From Verrucomicrobiales bacterium (GTDB lineage: Bacteria; Verrucomicrobiota; Verrucomicrobiia; Verrucomicrobiales; Akkermansiaceae), in NCBI GenBank assembly GCA_003527555.1, contig DPWT01000022.1:1-8061 (forward strand): 8,061 nt of DNA, given 5' to 3'. Every line of letters begins with the position of its first letter. Within the stretch, counting starts at the first letter, position 1. The translations under genes were made by a program, and so were the position numbers. The notes below the pieces were generated by a model that did no database searches, had not been told where the DNA came from, and saw nothing but the letters and a program-made list of their open reading frames with translations. This document shows positions 1-6,388 of the stretch, piece by piece.

Positions 1-771
1 GGCGTCCACCTCATCATCGTTGATATAATCCTGATAGATCAGATCCATGACCATGGCCGTGAGAGCATCCGCCGTGGTCATTGCGATCTCACCGACCCCA
101 GCCTCACCGTGAATACCCAAACCGAGACCGATTTTTCCTTCTTCCAATGAAAAGGTAGGTTTGCCAGTTGCGGGGATTGAGCCGGGTGCCATGGCGACGC
201 CGACCGAGCGCGTTTGCAGGCATGCCTTTTCCGCCACGCGGGCAAGGTCATCCAGATTGTTAGCCGATTGTGATGCCGCGCCAACGATTTTTACAATTGG
301 CACCAGGCCGGCGATTCCGCGGCGGTCACTCTTTCTCTCGGGAGGTGCCGAGCAGACGTCGTCCGCGATCAGCACCGTGCGCACATCAGTGCCGCTAGCT
401 GCCGACATTTCAGCACCAAGGTTGAAATTAAGAATATCCCCCGCGTAGTTGCCGTAGAGATAAAGCACACCATTGCCGCGATCCACTGCCTGGGTGGCTT
501 CTTGGATAATGTTAGGTGCAGGCGCCGCAAAGATATCACCACAGGCAGCGCCGTCCGCCATGTTTTTTCCCACCATCGCATGATAGATTGGCTCGTGTCC
601 GGCACCGCCCCCTACGAGTAATGCTACTTTGCCGTCTGGGATATCATTTTTAGCGAGAGATCGAACGCCTGCTTTTCGGCACTCCCCGTTATAGGCATCG
701 ACAAGGCCATCAAGAAGTTCATCGGCAGCATCTAACGGGTCGTTGAGTAGTTTGGGATTAAAATTGGCCAT
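1..771 (-). CDS. dhaK: Dihydroxyacetone kinase DhaK-type subunit/domain (partial, C-terminus beyond window)
   Basis: Phosphorylates dihydroxyacetone or a related short ketose such as erythrulose in the cytoplasm. The 257 visible residues hold the main DhaK signatures: GGGAGHEP at 54-61, YGNYAGD at 106-112 and GLGLGIHGEAG at 215-225. His59, Asp112 and His221 have the same spacing (53 and 109 residues) as His56, Asp109 and His218 of E. coli DhaK, where His218 binds the substrate carbonyl covalently and the other two act in catalysis. DhaK proteins have about 330 residues, so roughly 75 are lost past base 1. The fused ATP-binding DhaL domain of single-chain kinases, or a separate dhaL gene, would also lie outside, so whether the phosphate donor is ATP or a PTS protein cannot be told. 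The ATG at 771 gives a normal N-terminus (NPKLLNDP) but has no clear Shine-Dalgarno. It diverges from the dehydrogenase gene. The family is certain; the exact substrate is not. Confidence 0.93.
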   Translation of the reverse strand, partial: MANFNPKLLNDPLDAADELLDGLVDAYNGECRKAGVRSLAKNDIPDGKVALLVGGGAGHEPIYHAMVGKNMADGAACGDIFAAPAPNIIQEATQAVDRGNGVLYLYGNYAGDILNFNLGAEMSAASGTDVRTVLIADDVCSAPPERKSDRRGIAGLVPIVKIVGAASQSANNLDDLARVAEKACLQTRSVGVAMAPGSIPATGKPTFSLEEGKIGLGLGIHGEAGVGEIAMTTADALTAMVMDLIYQDYINDDEVDA

Positions 772-839
772 CGTTGTATTGAGTATGAGTGAGGATAGGA
801 TCGAAAAGCCTGACTTGTCGAGGTTCGTCATCTGGGATC

Positions 840-868
840 TTGTCGTTCCGATGTCATGTCTCTATGAT
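840..868 (+). promoter_or_regulatory. Putative sigma70-type promoter of the dehydrogenase gene, possibly leaderless
   Basis: TTGTCG (840-845) and TATGAT (863-868) are separated by 17 bases. They match the TTGACA and TATAAT consensus at 4 and 5 of 6 positions. A start site about 7 bases after the -10 box would fall at about 875, which is the chosen ATG, so the mRNA would have little or no leader. That agrees with the absence of a Shine-Dalgarno before this ATG. The prediction rests on consensus matching alone. Confidence 0.4.
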
Positions 869-874
869 AATTAC

Positions 875-1819
875 ATGCACCGCATTACATTTCTAGACGC
901 TTCTACCATTGGTAGTACTCCTCTTGATACCTTGTCTCAGTTTGGCGAACTTAAAACTTATGCATCTACCTCAAACAAGGAAACTAAAGAACATCTTGCT
1001 GAGACTACCATCGCCATTACCAACAAAGTCATCATTGATGGAGAAATCATCGCCGCTAGTAAAAACTTGAAGCTTATCTGTGTGGCGGCGACAGGTACTA
1101 ACTGTGTCGATCTTGATGCTGCTAGAGAAGCAGGCATCCCCGTGTGTAACGTGGCAGGATATTCGACCGCGGGTGTTGAGCAACACACAATCGGATTCCT
1201 GATCAATTTATCCACTAACATGCATCGGCTTGTGGCAGAGCCTGCGAGATGGGCTGAATCCCCGATTTTCACTCGACTAGATTACCCAATCATAGATCTT
1301 GCCGGCAAGACGCTTGGAATTGTAGGGTTGGGAACAATCGGTAAATCCGTTGCCAAGGTCGCGCAAGGTCTCGGTATGGATGTCGTTGCGCTCGCGCGTG
1401 AGGGCTCGGTCGAATGCATCTGTCCACGTCTGCCGAGAGAGCAGTTTTTCTCAGAATCTGATGCCATTTCACTGCACTGTCCGTTGACTTCTGAAACCTA
1501 CGGGCTGATTAATGAGGAGACACTGGGCATGATGAAGGCGAGTGCATTTCTGATCAACACCGGTCGCGGCCAGCTCATCAACGAAGAAGATCTGGCGGCT
1601 GCCTTAAAAAATAGAACCATCGCCGGCGCAGGTCTGGATGTGCTGTGCGAGGAGCCACCACCAGCGGATCACGTTTTGTTAGACCCCGGAATCCCGAATC
1701 TTATCATCACACCGCACACCGCCTGGGCATCCACCGAGTCGCGCACCCGGCTCATCGATGGTGTTGCACAGAATATCGAAGCATTCCTGAATGGCGAGAA
1801 ACGGAATCTGGTTAACTGA
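875..1819 (+). CDS. D-2-hydroxyacid dehydrogenase (glycerate/hydroxypyruvate reductase-like)
   Basis: NAD(P)-dependent enzyme that interconverts a 2-oxoacid and a D-2-hydroxyacid; hydroxypyruvate/glycerate is the likeliest pair but is inferred. The 314-residue protein has the full family layout: an N-terminal substrate domain, the Rossmann motif GLGTIG at 151-156, LHCPLT at 200-205, INTGRG at 227-232, GAGLDVLCEEPP at 251-262 and TPHTAW at 279-284. Arg231, Glu260 and His281 form the expected catalytic set. At the end of the second Rossmann strand the usual Asp is replaced by Ala174-Arg175, which would weaken strict NAD preference and may allow NADP. The frame is open upstream to a TTG at 743 (358 residues), but that overlaps the kinase gene by 29 bases and adds an unrelated leader. 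ATG 875 gives the usual N-terminus (MHRITFLDAS). ATG 851 and ATG 785 are the other options. The gene ends 13 bases from a converging hydrolase gene. Confidence 0.92.
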   Translation: MHRITFLDASTIGSTPLDTLSQFGELKTYASTSNKETKEHLAETTIAITNKVIIDGEIIAASKNLKLICVAATGTNCVDLDAAREAGIPVCNVAGYSTAGVEQHTIGFLINLSTNMHRLVAEPARWAESPIFTRLDYPIIDLAGKTLGIVGLGTIGKSVAKVAQGLGMDVVALAREGSVECICPRLPREQFFSESDAISLHCPLTSETYGLINEETLGMMKASAFLINTGRGQLINEEDLAAALKNRTIAGAGLDVLCEEPPPADHVLLDPGIPNLIITPHTAWASTESRTRLIDGVAQNIEAFLNGEKRNLVN

Positions 1820-1832
1820 ATGGCTATAGTGC

Positions 1833-2666
1833 TTACTTCGCGGCTTTGATGTAGCCAAGCGATTCTAGAAACCGGGTGGCTTCCGCTATCGTTTCGTTGT
1901 ATTTCGACTTGTTGAAAAACCCATGTTTCTCGCCGGGGTAGAGGTGCAGATCGCAGCGGTTGCCTGCTTTATGCATTAACGATTGGTATTTTTTGGCAGT
2001 AGCGACGGGGATTAAGTCGTCTTTAGTGCCGAGGAAAACTGTGGTCGGCGGAGTTTTTGCGGAGATGTTATGCATGGGTGAAAAATCTTTCCAGTAGGCC
2101 TTCACACGCTTGTGGCCGTAGCCGTTTGGTCCATTGTCAAATACTGGATTGTAGAGAACCAGCGCCTGCGGGATGCAGCTTACCGAGGTGTCTTCGCCAT
2201 CTTCGTTGAATCCTTTTGTGGTTGCGATAGCGGCTGCGACGTGTCCGCCGGCTGAGCCTCCACCTGCCGCGATTTTATTTGGATCGACCCCAAGTTTAGC
2301 GGCGTTATTCCGTAGCCAGCGCATGGCTGATTTTCCGTCAGTAATACATGTCTTGGGGTCTGTGCCGTGGGATTTCTTAACGCGATACTCGGCGCTGATA
2401 GCCACCATGCCACGTTTCGCTAGATGTGCGCATTGTGGGTAGAATTGCTTGGGCGATCCGCCACTCCATCCGCCGCCAAAAAAGAAAATGATTGCTGGTG
2501 TCTTGCCTTTGAAGTTGTGGCTCTTTGGGAAAAAAACGTGGATTTTGAGATCTGTTTGTACGCTTTTCTTGTAGGTGATTTTTTGATCTGGATCAGCTCC
2601 GGCTGTCAGTTTGCTGGCTGATACAATGAAGCAGAGTAGAAGCGTTATTTTTGACCGATTAAACAT
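1833..2666 (-). CDS. Secreted alpha/beta hydrolase, BD-FAE/esterase-lipase-like
   Basis: Probable carboxylesterase, perhaps removing acyl groups from polysaccharides or other esters outside the cytoplasm. The 277-residue protein starts with a signal peptide: Lys6, a hydrophobic core at about 7-18, and a likely cut in TAGA at 21-24. The catalytic set is Ser138 in GGGSAGG (135-141), Asp217 in GTKDD (213-217) and His248 in GEKHGF (245-250). The oxyanion-hole motif reads FFFGGGW (61-67), with Phe where the hormone-sensitive-lipase group usually has His in HGGGW. Mature-region cysteines (79, 107, 164, 238) are even in number, which would allow disulfides in the periplasm. No lipobox or extra domain is present. 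The ATG at 2666 is supported by the signal peptide; no good Shine-Dalgarno precedes it. It is probably a single-gene unit, because a 201-base gap separates it from the next gene on the same strand. The fold is secure, the substrate unknown. Confidence 0.9.
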   Translation of the reverse strand: MFNRSKITLLLCFIVSASKLTAGADPDQKITYKKSVQTDLKIHVFFPKSHNFKGKTPAIIFFFGGGWSGGSPKQFYPQCAHLAKRGMVAISAEYRVKKSHGTDPKTCITDGKSAMRWLRNNAAKLGVDPNKIAAGGGSAGGHVAAAIATTKGFNEDGEDTSVSCIPQALVLYNPVFDNGPNGYGHKRVKAYWKDFSPMHNISAKTPPTTVFLGTKDDLIPVATAKKYQSLMHKAGNRCDLHLYPGEKHGFFNKSKYNETIAEATRFLESLGYIKAAK

Positions 2667-2867
2667 GGCGTTGCCGTTTCTGTTATTTTTTCCGATACGT
2701 CTCTAATAGCAAATGGCTATGAGGGTGATGCAGACGTTTTAGCGTGGTATAGTCTATGGGAGCGAAATCACTAACGATTATCGGGTGGAGTCGTTACTGA
2801 TCGGTCGTCATTTATGCTTCGCGGAAAATGCATATTTTTCTGTGGCTGGTCTGCCAATACGAATTAG
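2667..2867. other. Intergenic gap of 201 bases; no gene found
   Basis: This gap lies between the stop of the 539-residue gene and the start of the hydrolase gene, both on the minus strand. It should contain the end of the long operon and the promoter of the hydrolase. It holds a small perfect inverted repeat, ATAGC-AAATG-GCTAT (2706-2720), about 40 bases upstream of the hydrolase start, which could be an operator but is short. I found no convincing -35/-10 pair and no GC-rich hairpin with a T tract. Confidence 0.6.
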
Positions 2868-4487
2868 TTATTTTTCAATATCCTTTGGCTCAGGTGGTGC
2901 ATTTGACGTTTGCGCCGTGTCGTTGGATGGCTGCGCGTCCTCCTCTGCTTGTTTGGCTATTTTTTTCTTAGCTGATTTTTTAGCAGCTTTCTTGGTTTTT
3001 GGAGGGTCAGGGTTGAGCTCCTTGGCGGCGTGCAGCTTGCCATCTGAAAATAAAAGCACGAGTCCTTCGTTAATTAGCCAATGTAGATCATGATACCATG
3101 AATGGCGCGTTTCATCATCGATGTCTTTGGGTAGACAGTCTTTCCACATCTTATCGATAGTTCCCGCCGGATTTTCAAGAACCCAGTGGAATAGCTTTGA
3201 TGGTCGGTCTGCCATGACCATGTCGTCAGGCACATGCTTGGGGCGCGCTGGACCGCAATGTAGGCGCTTTTTCCATTTGTAGACGGCTAAGTGCCGACCA
3301 CTCATCTGACGGCAAAGAAATGAGGCAAGCTTACCTGGGTATTTTTTTTCTTCGGCCACAGTATACTTGAGTGTTGCCATCAGTCCTGGGCTGATCATTT
3401 TAGCAGGAATGCTCGCCAGCACGGAGATGACTTTATCGGACTTAAATGCATTGTCGAAGCCATGGATTAGGAAATGTTGTTCGACCTCACGGCGTGTCTT
3501 AAACACGGGTAGGGTGTCCTCGATCGCGGGTGCGGGCGTCTCGACGGGTGTTTCATTAGGCTCGTTTGCGGCTGCTTCTTCATTAGCTTGGGGAGCGGAT
3601 TCTGCAGTAATTACCTCTTCAGCAATTTTTTCTTTTTCCTCAGCTTTGGGTGTCTCTGGTAAATCTGCCGGCTGTGCGGGCTTGGGTCGCCAGATCGATT
3701 GTTTTTTTACCTGCTCGACCCATTTTTCGACGGCTTCCTCACCGTGCTCGATGACAATTTTGCTTTTGTATCGCTCGATAGGCATGTTGGCGTAGCGAGC
3801 ATGGTGAATATCAGTGAGAGTCTGCTGGTAGGAGTGGTGGTTGGGTGGCCCAATGATCTTGCCGCTCAAGCCACAACGCGCGATGGACTGGAAATTTCCC
3901 GTAGGTGCTTCGCCCTCAGTGATTTTCACTTCGTAGTAATTTTCTACCATACCTGATGACCAAAAATGGCTCAGGCACTCTTGTTTAGTCAGCCACGCTG
4001 AATGATCTGCCTTGCTTTGGTAGAGTGCTTGTTCCTCGCTCTCGAAGATTACATGGAAACGGTCCAGGCCGCCAAGCACGAGCCATGCGAGATCAAATAC
4101 AGAGTGTGTGCGACCTTGGGCAGAAATCTCTTTTGCAAGAGCATCCATTCCTTCCTCGATAGGCATGATACGTGCGCTGATACCCTCCGCTGGAGCTGTT
4201 GGCGGCTTATGCTCTCTGCGCTCTCTGCGGTCAAAAGATTTACTATCCCGCCGGCGGTTGCCTCCGTGGTTACCATCATTTCTTCTGCGGTCACTACCCC
4301 GTGGTGGTGGTTTGCGGTCGCCGCCATGATTCGTTGATCCGTGGTTAGATCCTTTACCAGACCTTTGTTTAGGTTTGCTGCTGGCGTCATTGCGTGCCCA
4401 TGCTGGACCAAAATCGAGGGCACTTAGATCGGGTGCTTTGTCGTTCTTTGATGGCTTAGCAGATGATGAAGAATCTTTTTTACTCAT
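2868..4487 (-). CDS. Uncharacterised 539-residue protein with Arg-rich N-terminal and Lys-rich C-terminal tails
   Basis: I do not recognise a named family. Four parts are visible. Residues 1-100 are low-complexity, with Ser/Lys at the start and then Gly/Asn/His/Arg-rich sequence (38-93) resembling RNA-binding disordered tails. Residues 101-270 look folded, with GISARIMPI (102-110), LAWLVLGGLDRFHV (133-146) and CGLSGKIIGPPNHHSY (205-220). Residues 271-325 are an acidic Pro/Ala/Glu linker. Residues 326-490 form a second folded part with CGPARPKHVP (411-420), MADRP (425-429) and WYHDLHWLINEGLVLLFSDGKL (starting 464), which reads like a helix followed by a beta-wing. The end (497-512) is Lys/Ala-rich. 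There is no signal peptide or membrane segment, so it is probably cytoplasmic. The tails suggest nucleic-acid binding; this is inference only. The ATG at 4487 lies 21 bases after the waaA stop, with no clear Shine-Dalgarno, so it is probably the last gene of that operon. Confidence 0.85.
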   Translation of the reverse strand: MSKKDSSSSAKPSKNDKAPDLSALDFGPAWARNDASSKPKQRSGKGSNHGSTNHGGDRKPPPRGSDRRRNDGNHGGNRRRDSKSFDRRERREHKPPTAPAEGISARIMPIEEGMDALAKEISAQGRTHSVFDLAWLVLGGLDRFHVIFESEEQALYQSKADHSAWLTKQECLSHFWSSGMVENYYEVKITEGEAPTGNFQSIARCGLSGKIIGPPNHHSYQQTLTDIHHARYANMPIERYKSKIVIEHGEEAVEKWVEQVKKQSIWRPKPAQPADLPETPKAEEKEKIAEEVITAESAPQANEEAAANEPNETPVETPAPAIEDTLPVFKTRREVEQHFLIHGFDNAFKSDKVISVLASIPAKMISPGLMATLKYTVAEEKKYPGKLASFLCRQMSGRHLAVYKWKKRLHCGPARPKHVPDDMVMADRPSKLFHWVLENPAGTIDKMWKDCLPKDIDDETRHSWYHDLHWLINEGLVLLFSDGKLHAAKELNPDPPKTKKAAKKSAKKKIAKQAEEDAQPSNDTAQTSNAPPEPKDIEK

Positions 4488-4508
4488 ATCGAAGTTTGTT
4501 TTTACACG

Positions 4509-5819
4509 CTATGGGTTTCTAACGGAAGCATTCACTTCAAGAAGTTCGAGGGTTTTTTTCAGGGCGTGATTGTGTTGCGAAAGCACTTCGTGGGCACGAA
4601 TTGTCATACTTGAGGTGTTTATTTCTTTATTTTCGAGCTTGTCGAGGGTGCTTGTCAGTGCATGGGCATCGTCTAACATCATGATTGCTTTCTGATTGCA
4701 GAGCTGCTGAACTAAAGGTTGAAAATTTTCCATGTGTGGCCCACAGATCACAGGAATTTGAGCTGCAATGGCCTCTGCTGGGTTTTGTCCGCCTACGTTG
4801 AGCCAACTTTTTCCGATGATCACCCAGTCGGCATGTGCCGTCCAATCACGCAGTTCACCGGTTGTGTCAGCGATGAGGCATGATTGTTCGGCATTTTCAG
4901 GTGGCTCATAATTTGTTTTCAAAACAGGTAGGTATCCAACAGATCTGAGATCGGCAACTACCTCAGTGCGACGTTCGGCGTGGCGCGGAACGATTAACAG
5001 AATAATATCGGCGGCTGATTTTTTAACAGCCTCGGCGATAATCTTTTCCTCTCCCGTATGGGTGCTGGCGAGGAGTAATACCTTGCGCCCATTGCCTCCA
5101 TCATTACCAAAATCATTCAGCAATTTCTGAAAGTCAGATCGTTTTTGGGGTGCTTGACCGCCAGTTAGATCGAACTTAATGCTGCCTGTGATGTGAATTT
5201 TAGCTGTTGGGATTCCCAGTGCGGCAAAGCGATTCTTATCGGTCGTATCCTGCACGCCAACGCGGGTGATCATGCTGAATACAGGTGTGACAAGACAGCT
5301 GAATTTTTTGAATCGCGCTTCTGAGCGTGCTGAGAGTCGTGCATTGACTATGCTCACTGGGATATTTTTTTTCTGTGCGATGCGCAGTAGGTTTGGCCAT
5401 GCTTCTGCCTCGATGAGCACAATTTGTTGGGGTGAGAACCGTCGCATTACCATACGAACGATGAAATTAAAATCTAACGGGCTGTAGATTACGCGTGCTT
5501 GAGATGGGGCGTTTTGTCGCGCAACAGCATGGCCTGTAGATGTTGTGGCTGCCAGTACGATGTGCAATGAGGCATCATAATCTAATATCGATTTAATCAA
5601 TTTGAGTGCGATGAGGACCTCTCCCACGCTTACGGCATGTATGTAGATGGTATCTTTTGGCTCGCTGATAGAAGTAGTTTTGAATACAGCAAAGCGTTCA
5701 AGTAAACCAGTGCCGTAGCCCCCACGGCGCCACATCTTGACAAGCCACGCGGGGAACGCGAGGACGAAGAACAACGGCAGAGCGATGTTGTAAATCAAGA
5801 GGATTAAAGATCGTGGCAT
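4509..5819 (-). CDS. waaA: 3-deoxy-D-manno-octulosonic acid (Kdo) transferase
   Basis: Transfers Kdo from CMP-Kdo to the lipid A precursor at the cytoplasmic face of the inner membrane, an early step of lipopolysaccharide synthesis. The 436-residue protein has an N-terminal membrane anchor (about 4-28), HAVSVGEV at 61-68 with the conserved acceptor-side Glu67, YSPLDF at 112-117, IEAEAWPNL at 136-144, NARLSARS at 159-166, GSIKFDL at 212-218, ASTHTGEE at 251-258, VPRH at 277-280, GELRDWTAHAD at 321-331, GGQNPAEA at 343-350 and GPHMENF at 360-366. This is the complete GT30 pattern and near the usual length of 420-440. I chose ATG 5819, 11 bases after the rsmD stop. An in-frame GTG at 5849 would add ten unlikely residues and overlap rsmD by 19 bases. 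Whether it adds one or two Kdo units cannot be read from the sequence. The name kdtA is also used. Confidence 0.94.
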   Translation of the reverse strand: MPRSLILLIYNIALPLFFVLAFPAWLVKMWRRGGYGTGLLERFAVFKTTSISEPKDTIYIHAVSVGEVLIALKLIKSILDYDASLHIVLAATTSTGHAVARQNAPSQARVIYSPLDFNFIVRMVMRRFSPQQIVLIEAEAWPNLLRIAQKKNIPVSIVNARLSARSEARFKKFSCLVTPVFSMITRVGVQDTTDKNRFAALGIPTAKIHITGSIKFDLTGGQAPQKRSDFQKLLNDFGNDGGNGRKVLLLASTHTGEEKIIAEAVKKSAADIILLIVPRHAERRTEVVADLRSVGYLPVLKTNYEPPENAEQSCLIADTTGELRDWTAHADWVIIGKSWLNVGGQNPAEAIAAQIPVICGPHMENFQPLVQQLCNQKAIMMLDDAHALTSTLDKLENKEINTSSMTIRAHEVLSQHNHALKKTLELLEVNASVRNP

Positions 5820-5830
5820 TGGGTGTGATA

Positions 5831-6388
5831 TTATGTGATGAGGGCCCACTGGTAAAACAGAATTCCACAGCCTCCGTAACTTCGGCGATCAAGGAGATTC
5901 CATCCTGTAACTTGATCCCGCTGATTATTGGTCGGATCCTCAACAACTAACAGTGCGTCATCGGCGAGGCGCCCTGCAAGTCGTTCATGCGTGAGTAATG
6001 CATTCACAAAATCACGATCGCCTGGTCTCTTGAAATAAGGTGGATCAGCAAAAATAAGATCGTAGGTGGCATTGTCGCGATCTAGGAATCGGAACACATC
6101 AGCCTGCACTGCACGTCCGTTATCAAATCCGAGAGATGTAAGGTTTTTAGTAATTACCTTTTGTGCTTCGCGGTTGTCATCCACCATGATGGCAGATGCC
6201 GCGCCGCGACTTAGAGATTCAATTCCCAAAGCTCCGGAGCCAGCAAAAAGATCGAGCACTTTTGCGCCGTGCAGTCTGTCTGCTAGGATTGAAAAAAGAG
6301 CCTCACGAAGTCTGTCAGTGCTTGGTCGTGCGACTGATTTTGGCACACTGATGCTTCGGCTTCCTGCAGATCCACTGATGATTCTCAT
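5831..6388 (-). CDS. rsmD: 16S rRNA (guanine(966)-N(2))-methyltransferase RsmD
   Basis: Methylates N2 of G966 (E. coli numbering) of 16S rRNA in the small ribosomal subunit using S-adenosylmethionine. The 185-residue protein, a normal length for the family, opens with MRIISGSAGS, followed by RPSTDRLREALFSIL at 21-35. The cofactor site is VLDLFAGSGALGIESLSRGA at 44-63, with acidic Asp70-Asp71 at the end of the next strand. The catalytic motif is DPPY at 115-118, typical of N2/N6 amino methyltransferases. The C-terminus has the family's aromatic strand (YGGCGILFYQ, 171-180). The start overlaps the stop of the upstream AsmA-like gene in an ATGA (6385-6388), which points to translational coupling. 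A modest GGAA lies about 10 bases before the ATG. waaA follows 11 bases downstream. Confidence 0.95.
   Translation of the reverse strand: MRIISGSAGSRSISVPKSVARPSTDRLREALFSILADRLHGAKVLDLFAGSGALGIESLSRGAASAIMVDDNREAQKVITKNLTSLGFDNGRAVQADVFRFLDRDNATYDLIFADPPYFKRPGDRDFVNALLTHERLAGRLADDALLVVEDPTNNQRDQVTGWNLLDRRSYGGCGILFYQWALIT

Noticed and set aside
792..821. Possible minus-strand promoter for the kinase gene (TCGACA, 18-base spacer, TATCCT)
   Set aside because: Both boxes are weak matches and the spacing is slightly long; not strong enough to list as a feature.
743..874. Upstream extension of the dehydrogenase frame from a TTG at 743 or an ATG at 785
   Set aside because: It overlaps the 5' end of the kinase gene or runs through the divergent spacer, and the added residues do not resemble the family. 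The N-terminus from ATG 875 fits the family.
1821..1857. Inverted repeat TGGCTA...TAGCCA between and within the ends of the converging genes
   Set aside because: The arms are only 6 bases with a 25-base loop and no T tract on either strand, so it is not a credible terminator.
2832..2860. Short hairpin-like sequence (TGGC/GCCA) after the stop of the 539-residue gene
   Set aside because: A four-base stem with no following T tract on the minus strand does not support a terminator call.
2785..3093. Plus-strand open frame of 102 codons rich in Ala, Ser and Phe
   Set aside because: It lies opposite the C-terminal Lys/Ala-rich coding region, and its composition is what the antisense of that region gives.
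3367..3795. Plus-strand open frame of 142 codons inside the 539-residue gene
   Set aside because: It is an antisense shadow of the acidic Pro/Ala/Glu linker and its flanks, with no domain or start signal.
4200..4345. Repetitive purine/pyrimidine-biased stretch that might be a tandem repeat
   Set aside because: It encodes the Arg/Gly/Asn-rich tail in frame; the repetition is at amino-acid level, and no exact DNA repeat unit was found.
4049..4423. Minus-strand open frame of 124 codons overlapping the Arg-rich start of the 539-residue gene
   Set aside because: It is an out-of-frame reading of low-complexity Gly/Asn/Arg codons; the longer frame shows folded-domain motifs downstream.
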